The notes below the pieces were generated by a model. The model did not search any database and was not told the DNA's origin. It saw only the letters and a list, made by a program, of their open reading frames with translations. A stretch of 64,000 nucleotides of DNA from CAVRUD01 sp963849635 (GTDB lineage Bacteria > Chloroflexota > Chloroflexia > Thermomicrobiales > UBA6265). The position numbers and the translations under genes were made by a program. Each line of letters starts with the position of its first letter. Positions within the stretch are counted from its first letter, which is position 1. This document shows, one piece after another, positions 29,167 to 39,338 of this stretch. The DNA lies in the NCBI GenBank assembly GCA_963849635.1, contig CAWKIA010000025.1, positions 124,001 through 188,000 on the forward strand. The letters run 5' to 3'.

Positions 29167-29751
29167 CTACCCATCACGCTGCACAGCGTCCGTATTGACG
29201 ATGAGATCGGTCAGCCGATACCAGGCGATCTTGTCAATCTCGTCTAGAGCCGTTTGTCGCTCCTGCTCGGTCGAATGGTCGATCCTGGTGCGCAGGCCCG
29301 CCAGGATGGTCGCCTTGCGATTTTCGCGGGCGCAGATCACGAACGGGAACCCGAACCGCTCCTTGTACGCCGCGTTGCGCGTACCGAATTCCGCGATTTC
29401 CTCCTGGGTCAGCGACCCCGGATCGAGCCCGGCGGCGGTCTGCTCGCCGGTTGATTCGCGAGTGAGCGTTCCAGCCAGTGCAGCCGCGCCCACCAGATCG
29501 GGGTGGGCGCGGATCAACGCAAGCTGTTGCGCCTCCGACGCCTCCTGGATGATGCCGACCATCACTCGATGAAGGGCGATGAGGTCCTCGAAAGGACGAT
29601 ACGTCAAGGCCCGCTCAGCGATCCAGGGGGACGCCTCGAAGACGCCACCCAGGCGGTCGACGAACGTCTCAGTATCCCAGGAGTTGACCTCCGCGATCGT
29701 CCACAGCGCGTTCGTTGACGGAACGCCGGTCGCGCTAGTCAAGGTAGCCAT
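29167..29751 (-). CDS. OHCU decarboxylase
   Basis: 2-oxo-4-hydroxy-4-carboxy-5-ureidoimidazoline decarboxylase, producing S-allantoin. The 194-residue protein has the helical-bundle family motifs LIRAHPDLVGAAA with the catalytic histidine, LTRESTGEQTAAGLD, the nearby LTQEEIAEFGTRNAAY (family F/L-x-x-x-N-x-x-Y), and FGFPFVICARENRKATIL with the substrate-binding phenylalanine and arginine. It overlaps the malate synthase gene by 17 bases and is followed at 12 bp by uricase, in the order decarboxylase, uricase, HIU hydrolase. Here it is a separate gene, whereas in some Bacillus species it is fused to uricase. Confidence 0.95.
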   Translation of the reverse strand: MATLTSATGVPSTNALWTIAEVNSWDTETFVDRLGGVFEASPWIAERALTYRPFEDLIALHRVMVGIIQEASEAQQLALIRAHPDLVGAAALAGTLTRESTGEQTAAGLDPGSLTQEEIAEFGTRNAAYKERFGFPFVICARENRKATILAGLRTRIDHSTEQERQTALDEIDKIAWYRLTDLIVNTDAVQRDG

Positions 29752-31324
29752 ACGCCGACAGCGTTAGGAATGTCGGGAAATCGTCAGTCAGGATGAGCCC
29801 GTCCAGAATCTCCGCCGATTCCCGATAGCGTGACGTGCCGGGTCCTCCCAGGTCTGTCACCTCTTCGTCCCGAATCTGGATGTAGCGCTCGCGAGTGACC
29901 GGCTGGCCGTCTTCGGTGCGGGCGCCGTGGCGGATCCACTGCCAGATCTGGGCACGCGAGATCTCGGCGGTAGCGGCGTCCTCCATCAGGTTGTAGATCG
30001 CGGCCGCTCCCGTCCCATTTAGCCAGGCATTGATGTACTGCAACGCCACGCTGACGTTGGTGCGCACGCCCGCCTCGGTGATCGTGCCGCCTGATACCTG
30101 GAAGTCGGTCAGCTCCGGCCCTTCGGCCTGCACGTCCTCGCGCAGCTTGTCTTTCTGGTTCGGGCGATCTCCCAGGGCGCGATCGAAGATCTCGTGGGTG
30201 ATCGGCACCAGGCCCGGATGGGCCACCCAGGTGCCGTCGAAGCCATCTCCGGACTCCCGTTCCTTGTCCTCCCGCACCCGGGTGAAAGCAACCTCGTTCA
30301 CCTTTTCATCCCGGCGGGAGGGGATGAATGCCGCCATCCCGCCGATGGCATGAGCGCCGCGCTTGTGGCAGGTCCGCACCAGCAACTGAGAGTAGGAGCG
30401 CATGAACGGGACGGTCATCGTAATCTGGGCGCGATCGGGCAGGAGCTTGTCGGGGCGCTCGCGGAAGGTCTTGATCGCGCTGAAGATGTAGTCCCAACGG
30501 CCGGCGTTGAGCCCGGCGGCGTGGTCGCGCAGCTCGTAGAGGATCTCTTCCATCTCGAACGCCGCGGGGAGGGTCTCGATCAGGACAGTCGCCCGGATCG
30601 TGCCCCGTTCCAGCCCGATCGCGTCCTGGGCGGCGTTGAAGACGTCGTTCCAGAGGCGAGCTTCGCGATGGCTCTCCATCTTGGGCAGGTAGAAATACGG
30701 TCCGGCTCCGATCTCGATCAGCGCGCGGGCGTTGTGGAAGAAGTAGATGCCGAAGTCGAACAGGCTGGCCGACATCGGCTCGCTATCGACCAGGACGTGG
30801 CGCTCCAGTAGATGCCAGCCACGGGGGCGGAGCAGGAGTGTCGCGGGATCGTCGCCCAATTCGTAGTGGCGGCCATCGTCCTGATCGAGGGTGATCGTGT
30901 GCCGGGCGGCATCGTAGAGATTCTGCTGGCCCTCGACGACGTTGCGCCAGGTGGGTGCATTGGCGTCCTCCATATCGGCCATGAAGACTTTGGCACCGGA
31001 ATTGAGAGCGTTGATCACCATCTTGCGATCGCAGGGACCCGTGATCTCGACGCGTCGGTCGTCCAGGGCAGGTCCGGCCGGGGCAACCGACCATTCGCCG
31101 TCCCGGACCTCCTTAGTCTCGGCTAGGAAGCCGAGCTCCGCGCCGGCCAAGATCTTGGCCTGGCGCTCCTCGCGAGCCACCAGCAGGGCGATTCTCGTCG
31201 GATTGAATTGGCGGTGGAGATTGGCCACAAACGCAATCGCGGCGTCGGAAAGGATGGTCTCGTCGCCGGGCAGCACGTCCCCGACGATCTCGGTGCCGGG
31301 TGCACCGGCCACATGAGCAGTCAT
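29735..31324 (-). CDS. aceB: Malate synthase A
   Basis: Condenses glyoxylate with acetyl-CoA to malate. The 529-residue length and motifs are of the A isoform: GPCDRKMVINALNSGAKVFMADMEDANAPTW, shown here as GPCDRKMVINALNS and FMADMEDANAPTW, then RPRGWHLLERH, LPKMESHREARLW, RATVLIETLPAAFEMEEILY (metal-binding Glu), GRWDYIFSAIKTF, and HKRGAHAIGGMAAFIP; the C-terminal WQWIRHGA carries the acyl-CoA-side region. It is the first gene of the ureide cluster and overlaps the next gene by 17 bases. No isocitrate lyase is adjacent, which argues that glyoxylate from ureidoglycolate breakdown is the intended substrate. Confidence 0.95.
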   Translation of the reverse strand: MTAHVAGAPGTEIVGDVLPGDETILSDAAIAFVANLHRQFNPTRIALLVAREERQAKILAGAELGFLAETKEVRDGEWSVAPAGPALDDRRVEITGPCDRKMVINALNSGAKVFMADMEDANAPTWRNVVEGQQNLYDAARHTITLDQDDGRHYELGDDPATLLLRPRGWHLLERHVLVDSEPMSASLFDFGIYFFHNARALIEIGAGPYFYLPKMESHREARLWNDVFNAAQDAIGLERGTIRATVLIETLPAAFEMEEILYELRDHAAGLNAGRWDYIFSAIKTFRERPDKLLPDRAQITMTVPFMRSYSQLLVRTCHKRGAHAIGGMAAFIPSRRDEKVNEVAFTRVREDKERESGDGFDGTWVAHPGLVPITHEIFDRALGDRPNQKDKLREDVQAEGPELTDFQVSGGTITEAGVRTNVSVALQYINAWLNGTGAAAIYNLMEDAATAEISRAQIWQWIRHGARTEDGQPVTRERYIQIRDEEVTDLGGPGTSRYRESAEILDGLILTDDFPTFLTLSAYGYLD

Positions 31325-31453
31325 CTCGCCTGTTCCCCCAAGAGATGCGTTCGACCGAGCCCGTCAGTGCCCGGCATTGGCCAACCAGGCCCGAAGTCAA
31401 TCAACTGGGGACTATCCTACCCGGAAGTTTGGCCGGGCGGGTTGTTCGATTCG

Positions 31454-31482
31454 TTGACAGACCCGCGCGGCGGACATACGCT
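31454..31482 (+). promoter_or_regulatory. Putative sigma-70 type promoter for the aldose-epimerase-like gene
   Basis: TTGACA at 31454-31459, a 17-base spacer and TACGCT at 31477-31482. The -35 is perfect, the -10 weak. It lies about 70 bases before the ATG at 31550, in the divergent gap that separates this gene from the malate synthase gene. Confidence 0.5.
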
Positions 31483-31549
31483 CCGGCCCACTTTGCCAGG
31501 TAATCCCTCCGCCATCCGCCCGTTCGTCGCCTATAGGAGAGTGAACGAG

Positions 31550-32596
31550 ATGAGCTTCGAAAGCCTCGGAATCTATCGGCCGCAACGCAACTGGGGAACC
31601 AGGGTGCGAGAAGTGACCTACAAAGGCATGCAGCTGATCGAGCTCGAGAACGAATCGCTCCGAATCGGGGTGCTTGCGGGCAAAGGCACCGACGTGATCG
31701 AGTTCAACTTCAAGCCGCAGGATCTCGACTTCGCCTGGCTGACGGCCGGCGGAGTGCGCAACACCGCCGGCAACATGCCCTCGAACCCCGACCCCATCGA
31801 CACCTTCACCGACACCTTTCCTGGCTGCTGGCAGGAGATTTTCCCCAACGGCGGGCTACCCTCGACGTTCGACGGCGCAAAGTTCGGCCAGCACGCCGAA
31901 GTCAGCCATTTGCCCTGGGATGTCGCGATCGTGGCTGACTCCGAGAAGGAGGTCGCGATCAAGTTCTCGATTCGGACACTCAAATCGCCCTACTTTGTCG
32001 AGAAGACGATGCGCCTCGTGGCCGGTGACCCGACGCTGTACGTCGAGGAGACCATCACCAACGAGAGCCCACTCACGGTCAGGGCGATGTGGGGTCACCA
32101 CATCGCCTACGGGCGGCCGTTCCTGGACGAGACCACCAGGATCCGTGTCCCGGATGACTTGACGCTCTTTGCCCATCCCGGCTCGCAGGAGCGGCGGGTG
32201 GTGGAAGGAGGCCGCTGGCCGTGGCCGATTGCCGATGGCATGCACGGTGGCAAAGTCGACCTGAGCAAGATGCCGACCCGCGGCGAGAAGAGCGAGATGA
32301 CCTACCTGGAGGGCTTCAAGGACGAGGCCTGGTATGAGGTCCATCACCCCGGCCGGCAGACCAGCTTCCGGGTTGAGTGGGACCAAACGGTGATGCCGTA
32401 CCTGTGGTACTGGATGGAGTTCGAGGGTGACACTGGCTACCCATGGTACGGGCGCCACTACAACGTCGGCCTGGAGCCATTTTCGTCCTGGTCCCGCGGT
32501 GGATTGGCACAGGCGGTCGAGAACGGCACAGCATTGACATTCGGTCCGCGAGAACAAAAGTCGTTCTGGCTGCGCTGCCGAGTTGTGTCTCCGTAG
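31550..32596 (+). CDS. Aldose 1-epimerase-like (DUF4432-type) protein
   Basis: A 348-residue beta-sandwich protein of the galactose mutarotase superfamily. It shows GMQLIELENESLRIGVLAGKG near the N-terminus (as GMQLIELENESLRIG), PGCWQEIFPNGG, then NESPLTVRAMWGHHIAYGRPFL with a likely catalytic histidine pair (MWGHHIAYG), and LEPFSSW near the end. The frame is open far upstream, but the ATG at 31550 with GGAGAGTGA before it gives the family N-terminus. The sugar substrate is unknown. It is divergent from malate synthase and is followed at 25 bp by the convergent methyltransferase gene. Confidence 0.75.
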   Translation: MSFESLGIYRPQRNWGTRVREVTYKGMQLIELENESLRIGVLAGKGTDVIEFNFKPQDLDFAWLTAGGVRNTAGNMPSNPDPIDTFTDTFPGCWQEIFPNGGLPSTFDGAKFGQHAEVSHLPWDVAIVADSEKEVAIKFSIRTLKSPYFVEKTMRLVAGDPTLYVEETITNESPLTVRAMWGHHIAYGRPFLDETTRIRVPDDLTLFAHPGSQERRVVEGGRWPWPIADGMHGGKVDLSKMPTRGEKSEMTYLEGFKDEAWYEVHHPGRQTSFRVEWDQTVMPYLWYWMEFEGDTGYPWYGRHYNVGLEPFSSWSRGGLAQAVENGTALTFGPREQKSFWLRCRVVSP

Positions 32597-32620
32597 GCAC
32601 CCGGCGCTAGCGAACTGGAA

Positions 32621-33418
32621 TCACGATGACGAGGCGGTCCTCTTCACCGTGAAGAAAGTCAGCCAGGGCGGGATGGTGGCCATGAACTGGTCCCAACTTC
32701 CCGGTTCCGCGTCATCGATCGACCACTGTGGAATCGACTCGCGAATGTGCCGAATGACGAACCCATTCGCAGACAGTCCGTCAACCAGCGTGCTGAGCAA
32801 ATGGCGGTACTCTCGGACCGGATTAACGGGCGGGGCTTCGCCATCTGGGAAAACCCAGGACTCGTCACCATAGGTGATCTCCGCGCCCTGGACGTAGAGC
32901 CCGCCGAGTTCGAAGGCGCTACCGTTCCAGGAATGCGTCCCGAGCCCAGCGGCAAATGGGTTGGCCGCCATGAACGTATAAATGCCGCCTGAGCGGACGA
33001 CCCGCGCTACTTGGTCGAACACCTCTCGGCAATCTGGCACGAAGTTGATCGAGTAGGGGTGGTATACGAGGTCGAATCGCTCTGATGCAAAGACCGAGAG
33101 GTCGCGCATATCACCCTGAATCGCCTCGATGTCGAGCCCATAGTGGCGTGCTGCCTTTCGGTCCCGCTCGATCTGCTCGGCCGAGAGGTCGATGACGGCG
33201 ACGTGGGCTCCGGCCAATGCAAACGCGGCTGACTGCTGCCCACCGCCGCTCGCCAGGCAGAGCACCTGCTTGCCGCGCAGATCCCCACAATCTCCAGCCA
33301 GATTGACCCGGTCTAGGGCAGAGTCCGCGTCAAGGTGAAGCCACGGTCGGGTGTAGAGGGCGTTTGCCCGCGCGAGCGCGTCCCAGCGTTTCCTGTTGTA
33401 CGCCGCCGCATCGTCCAT
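32621..33418 (-). CDS. Class I SAM-dependent methyltransferase
   Basis: A 265-residue protein with a Rossmann-type methyltransferase core. KQVLCLASGGGQQSAAFALAG is motif I (quoted as VLCLASGGGQQSAAF), VAVIDLSAEQIERDRKAA carries the acidic residue contacting the SAM ribose, QGDMRDLSVF is motif II, and FDLVYHPYSINFV and VVRSGGIYTFMAANP are motifs III and IV. No substrate is evident. Upstream on the same strand is acetyl-CoA synthetase, but a strong hairpin separates them, so it probably has its own promoter. Confidence 0.88.
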   Translation of the reverse strand: MDDAAAYNRKRWDALARANALYTRPWLHLDADSALDRVNLAGDCGDLRGKQVLCLASGGGQQSAAFALAGAHVAVIDLSAEQIERDRKAARHYGLDIEAIQGDMRDLSVFASERFDLVYHPYSINFVPDCREVFDQVARVVRSGGIYTFMAANPFAAGLGTHSWNGSAFELGGLYVQGAEITYGDESWVFPDGEAPPVNPVREYRHLLSTLVDGLSANGFVIRHIRESIPQWSIDDAEPGSWDQFMATIPPWLTFFTVKRTASSS

Positions 33419-33450
33419 AATGCAACCCCCTCGCCAGTGGACGTTAAATG

Positions 33451-33482
33451 CAGGAGGGGACCGCCGCAGCGATCCCCTCCTG
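33451..33482 (-). terminator. Hairpin downstream of acetyl-CoA synthetase
   Basis: Perfect 10-base arms CAGGAGGGGA and TCCCCTCCTG with a 12-base loop, 18 bp after the acs stop codon. The T-content beyond it on the minus strand is modest (ATTTAA). Confidence 0.6.
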
Positions 33483-33499
33483 ACAAGCGATCTCTATCG

Positions 33500-35497
<1,998 letters not shown>

Positions 35498-35769
35498 TGA
35501 ATCGATGCCTCCATCAGACCTGGCCGGGGATGTTCGATTCCGCCCACGCGCCGGGAACCGAACCGGCCGACCTTGCTACCTACCACGGCAGTATACAAAG
35601 CGGGATTCTCTCCCTTATCTGCTCCGCTGTCGTGCATCGGTTCCGGGCGCCACCGGTCCCACGTTGCGTCGGGCGACAGCAAACTGTTCCAATGGTCGCG
35701 ATTGGACCCGGGTTGAACCCCGACAGTGCGTTCTCTGGGCCAGATAGATAACAGGGGAAGGGGAAACTG

Positions 35770-36135
35770 ATGTCTGCGGTGCACCAGACGGTCGGCACAC
35801 TCGTGTTGGTCGCGTTTCTCGCGTCGCTGATCGTGAACGGCCTTGGCCTGACCGGTCGTACCTTCAGCTGGGGCCGGTACGTCTCCATGGCCGGGTCGGC
35901 GTTGCTTCTGCTCCAGATCGTCCTCGGGTTTTCGCTCCTGGGTGAAGGCGAAGACAATTCGGCCGCCCACTATGTCCTCGCGATTGCGGCCTTGCTTTCG
36001 CTGGGACTCGAACATGGATACGCCCGGGCACGGCCGACCGCGGAAGGCAGATTTCAGTGGGGCGCCATCGCGAACGCAATCACGCTCGTTCTAGTCCTGA
36101 TCACGTACATCGTCGGCCAGTCCAACGCCTCCTAG
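35770..36135 (+). CDS. Four-helix integral membrane protein of unknown function
   Basis: A 121-residue protein with four predicted transmembrane helices: VGTLVLVAFLASLIVNGLGL, YVSMAGSALLLLQIVLGFSL, HYVLAIAALLSLGLEHGY and AIANAITLVLVLITYIVG. The layout resembles small DUF-type heme or quinone-pocket bundles, and histidines occur at positions 5, 77 and 92, but no family can be named. GGGGAAGGGG precedes the ATG. It starts 16 bp before the kinase-like gene, so the two are likely one transcript. Confidence 0.6.
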   Translation: MSAVHQTVGTLVLVAFLASLIVNGLGLTGRTFSWGRYVSMAGSALLLLQIVLGFSLLGEGEDNSAAHYVLAIAALLSLGLEHGYARARPTAEGRFQWGAIANAITLVLVLITYIVGQSNAS

Positions 36136-36151
36136 GCCGTATACTCCGGGA

Positions 36152-37369
36152 ATGAACGACGCTCTCGCTCCGGCCGACGGAAAGATCCTACCGGCTCCTA
36201 CTGAGACGCCCGCCGATATCCGGCGGGCCGCGCTTGCCTTTTTCCCCGATGCCACGGCGATGACCGCTTACGGCGATGACCTTCTGCGCGTGGAGCACGA
36301 CGACAGGGTCTGGAAGGTGCGCCGCTGGCGACCGGGCGCGACCCCAGAGCGCGTCCGGTTCGTCCATCGCGTACTCACGGCCGGCCGAGCAGCCGGAATT
36401 GAGGCCATCCCGGCCGCCGCGGACCTCGCCGACGGAAGCGGCAGTACCTTCGTGATCAACAATCGAATCTTCGATGCGGAGACCTGGCTTCCTGGCGCGC
36501 CTCTGGCCACCATTGCCCAGGAATCGGGGCCCGATGGCGAACATGTCAATCTCCCCGTGCTCGCTCGACCGGCCCCGTGGGAGCTAACTATCCAGGCGGT
36601 TGCCGCACTGCATGCCGCCACTTTTGAAGCGGCCACGTCACGTAACGCGCCGCAGATGCCGCTGATGGCGATCGGCGAAATAACCCGCCGCACCTGGGAA
36701 TACCACCGCCAGCAGCTGCGCCCGCTGGCGCCAAGACATTCGATCATCCAGCGCTGGATACGCGTGGCGGAGCGGGCGCTCTTTCCGGCGCTGACCACCA
36801 TCGAGGCGGCACCGGATCTCGCGCAGTCGACCGCGATCGGTGGTCATCAGGATCTCTGGCCGTCACACGTCCTCTGGCTCCGTGGTGGCCGCGACGGCGG
36901 TGGCGGGCAGGCGCGGCTTGGTGGAATCATCGACTTTGCCGAAGCGGCGGCGAGCTCCCCACTCGTCGATCTGGCCCATCTCGTCACCCACTTCGGCGGC
37001 TGGACCGCCGAACGCGCGGAAACGGCGATGGGCATCTACAGCGAAATCCGGCGTTTGACCCCCGAGGAGCGGCGGCTCCTCCCGGCGGTGGCAACCCTTG
37101 ACGTCATCGCCGAGGCTGGTTGGCTGCTCACTATCGCCTTCGCCCTGCCGGAGCGAGCCGCCCAGGCGGCGTCCTCACAGCTCACGATGGGCGCAACGGC
37201 CCTGGTCGAGTCGCTTGAAGTCGTGACGCCGGTACTTCTTCGGGGCGATGCTCCCATCAAACCGATCAAGCGCAAGTGGGAGCCACGACGTCCGCAACCG
37301 CGCCCTGATGGCCTAGCGCGGCGGCCAAACTCCCGGCCGCGGACGCCGCGCCGGGCTGAGAACCCCTAG
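36152..37369 (+). CDS. Aminoglycoside phosphotransferase/choline kinase-fold protein
   Basis: Protein-kinase-like fold of 405 residues. VWKVRRWRPG contributes the ATP-binding lysine, AIGGHQDLWPSHVLWL is the catalytic loop with Asp in the HxDxxxxN-like position, and LGGIIDFAEAAASSPLVDLAHL is the metal-binding aspartate region (shown as GGIIDFAEAAASSPLVDLA). Such proteins phosphorylate small alcohols, amino sugars or spore-coat-like substrates; the name does not imply resistance. In the catalytic loop the usual HGD is HQD and the Asn position is His (WPSHVL), so activity may be altered. The last 45 residues are basic and proline-rich. It follows the four-helix membrane protein by 16 bp. Confidence 0.75.
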   Translation: MNDALAPADGKILPAPTETPADIRRAALAFFPDATAMTAYGDDLLRVEHDDRVWKVRRWRPGATPERVRFVHRVLTAGRAAGIEAIPAAADLADGSGSTFVINNRIFDAETWLPGAPLATIAQESGPDGEHVNLPVLARPAPWELTIQAVAALHAATFEAATSRNAPQMPLMAIGEITRRTWEYHRQQLRPLAPRHSIIQRWIRVAERALFPALTTIEAAPDLAQSTAIGGHQDLWPSHVLWLRGGRDGGGGQARLGGIIDFAEAAASSPLVDLAHLVTHFGGWTAERAETAMGIYSEIRRLTPEERRLLPAVATLDVIAEAGWLLTIAFALPERAAQAASSQLTMGATALVESLEVVTPVLLRGDAPIKPIKRKWEPRRPQPRPDGLARRPNSRPRTPRRAENP

Positions 37370-37421
37370 AGAATCCACGTGAATCTGATCGCCCGTTATC
37401 TGGCATCTGCAGTCCATATTC

Positions 37422-37528
37422 CGTAGGGGCGAGGCATGCCTCGCCCGGTTGCTGGACCAACACGGAACCCCTTCCACACTCGGAACCTGCGAGCTGGTGA
37501 ACTGGGCGAGGCGTGCCTCGCCCCTACG
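37422..37528. repeat. Inverted-repeat element with GTAGGGGCG ends, copy B
   Basis: Arms 37422-37450 and 37500-37528 match as reverse complements at 27 of 29 bases around a 49-base spacer. Each arm contains a nearly perfect 20-base palindrome (GGGCGAGGCATGCCTCGCCC on the left). The outer sequence CGTAGGGGCG is shared with copy A at 10651-10770, while the inner palindrome differs. Like copy A it lies between convergent genes. Confidence 0.8.
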
Positions 37529-37561
37529 AACGTACCTCCGGCGGTTCAATCTGTAAGCTCT

Positions 37562-38144
37562 CTAAAAAACCTGACCCGCCAACCACACCAGGACACTGAA
37601 TGCCAGGATTCCGGCGATGATCACCGCCGCGACGCTCGCGAACGCCGCAAACATCGTCAACGTCGCTGAACGCTTGGCCCGCTCCTGCTCGCGCGACTCG
37701 AAGGCCGATTTTTCCCGGCGCAGGTCTTGGGCGAACGGATCGTGGGCTCCCCCAGTCCGGGACCAGCGAAGCCGCCGACATACCGGCCCATGATCTGCTC
37801 CTGGATGCCCTGCACCCGGATCGATTCGTCGTACGCTTTCGGGATGCCGGTTTGGACAAGACCGCGTAGGCGTGGTTGAGGCGCTTGGCCAGCTCTTCGG
37901 ACGCGGCCCGGCGCTCGGCGTGGACCCGGTCAGGGTGGTTTCGTTTCATCGCTTCCCGGTAGGCTCGGGTGATCTCGGCCGGTTTGGCCCCGTACTGAAT
38001 GCCCAGGAGTTGATAGTGCGTTTCTTCGGGCGGTGGCGCCGCGTCGCGCCCCGGTGGTGTTCCGGCGCCGCCTGCCGTCCGCTGGGTCCGCTCGCCCGGC
38101 TGAGAGCTGTGGGAGTGGAACGGTCGATCGCTGAACCCCGGCAC
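37562..38144 (-). CDS. J-domain protein with C-terminal membrane anchor, two frameshifts
   Basis: DnaJ-like co-chaperone domain in the N-terminal third: HYQLLGIQYGAKPAEITRAY, then REAMKRNHPDRVHAE with the essential HPD tripeptide, and KRLNHAYAVLSKPASR (normally followed by AYDE). One missing base near 37846 restores KAYDESIRVQGIQEQI; a second near 37755, in a run of five G, restores HDPFAQDLRREKSAFESRE and a final transmembrane helix (TLTMFAAFASVAAVIIAGIL). Corrected length is 194 residues. The GTG at 38144 has GAGAGG upstream. A J-domain tethered to the membrane would recruit Hsp70 (DnaK) to the inner membrane surface; no dnaK is nearby. Confidence 0.7.
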
Positions 38145-38335
38145 GCAAACCTCTCAGTGCTCGGTCACGTGGCACTGGTAGCGCCAGCACTATTGTAGCG
38201 TCGAGAAGTGGCAGCATCGCTCGCCAGATAAACGGGCGCTGTCTCCCATGGCTCCGACCGTACTCGCGTGTAGAATGACTGGTCGCTCCAGCGCGGTGCG
38301 GCGCTCGCTCAAGTCGAGGTCGAAGGGGTCGGCAG

Positions 38336-39235
38336 ATGCGACTTCAACCTGTCATCGTTCCTTACCGCTACGACGAGCGTGACGAGGGCCTCGGTCGCGG
38401 GCCAGGGGCTCTGGTGCAGTCCGGTTTGGTAGAAAGGCTTCAGGCCGCTGGCCACGACGTGGCTCCTCCGGTCGAGTCCGTCCTGACCGACGAAGAGCGG
38501 ACACCCGGGCCGGTCGCGATCAACATCGGCAAGCTGGGCGCGAAAACAGCGACCCTTGTCGCGGATGCCCGTCGGAATAGTGCTGGAGCGCTCATTCTCG
38601 CCGGCGACGATACCGCCGCGATCGGCGCCGTCGCCGGTCTCCAACAAGCAGCGGGAGCCGGAGCGGCAATCGGCATCGTCTGGCTCGACGCCCACGGCGA
38701 TTTCAATACGCCGGAGACCTCATACAGCGGCATCCTCGCTGGAATGCCAGTGGCAATTCTCGCCGGCCTGGCCGGGCCGCTGTGGCGCGGAGCGGCCCAT
38801 CTCGATGCTCCAATTCCAACCGACCGAATCCTGATCGCCGGGGCGCGGGACCTGGACGAAAAGGAGGCGAACCTCATCCGTTCGACCGATGTGCGCCTGT
38901 TGACGACCGATGACGTCCGCTCTGGAGACACCTTGAGCAAGGCGGTTCGACGGCTGGCGGCTTCGTGTGAATTGATCTACCTCCATGTCGATCTAGATAT
39001 TCTCGATCCTTCCCTCGTCCCCAGCGCCTCAACGCCGTCCGCAACCGGCCTCACCGTGGCCGAGGCCGCCGGGGCGATGGGGACGGTCTTCGCTACTGGT
39101 ATTGTTGCTGCCGCCGGGATTGCCGGTCTGAACCCGGGCGCCGGCGCCCGGGGCGAGCGCTCGACCAAATCCACGCTGGACTTGATTGAGCAGTCTCTGG
39201 CGGCCTGGAGTCAGACACCAATCGCCTCAGCGTGA
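38336..39235 (+). CDS. Arginase/agmatinase-family (ureohydrolase) protein
   Basis: A 299-residue ureohydrolase-fold protein. The metal-binding motifs WLDAHGDFNTPETSYSG and HVDLDILDPSLVPS are intact. The first motif, normally GGDHS, reads LAGDDTAAIG, so the histidine ligand of one Mn is replaced by aspartate. Substitution there occurs in arginase-like subgroups, so the protein may have another guanidino substrate. Overall length is that of bacterial arginase. In this genome context a guanidine- or ureide-linked role is conceivable, but it is 7 kb from the purine cluster. AAGGGG precedes the ATG at good distance. Confidence 0.75.
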   Translation: MRLQPVIVPYRYDERDEGLGRGPGALVQSGLVERLQAAGHDVAPPVESVLTDEERTPGPVAINIGKLGAKTATLVADARRNSAGALILAGDDTAAIGAVAGLQQAAGAGAAIGIVWLDAHGDFNTPETSYSGILAGMPVAILAGLAGPLWRGAAHLDAPIPTDRILIAGARDLDEKEANLIRSTDVRLLTTDDVRSGDTLSKAVRRLAASCELIYLHVDLDILDPSLVPSASTPSATGLTVAEAAGAMGTVFATGIVAAAGIAGLNPGAGARGERSTKSTLDLIEQSLAAWSQTPIASA

Positions 39236-39260
39236 TCCCAAGTGATGTGAGTACCTGACC

Positions 39261-39283
39261 GGACGGGTAGTTGAATCCCGTCC
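39261..39283 (+). terminator. Short hairpin between arginase-like gene and clpP
   Basis: GGACGGG and CCCGTCC with a nine-base loop, 25 bp after the arginase-like stop and before clpP. There is no T-run, so it may be only a partial barrier. Confidence 0.4.
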
Positions 39284-39338
39284 AGCGAATCACCTATCCA
39301 TGTCAGTCGAAATCATGCGCGCGAAAGGAACGCCACAG

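Noticed and set aside
35498..35769. T-box or other riboswitch between acs and the four-helix protein gene
   Set aside because: No conserved riboswitch sequence or terminator/antiterminator pair was visible.
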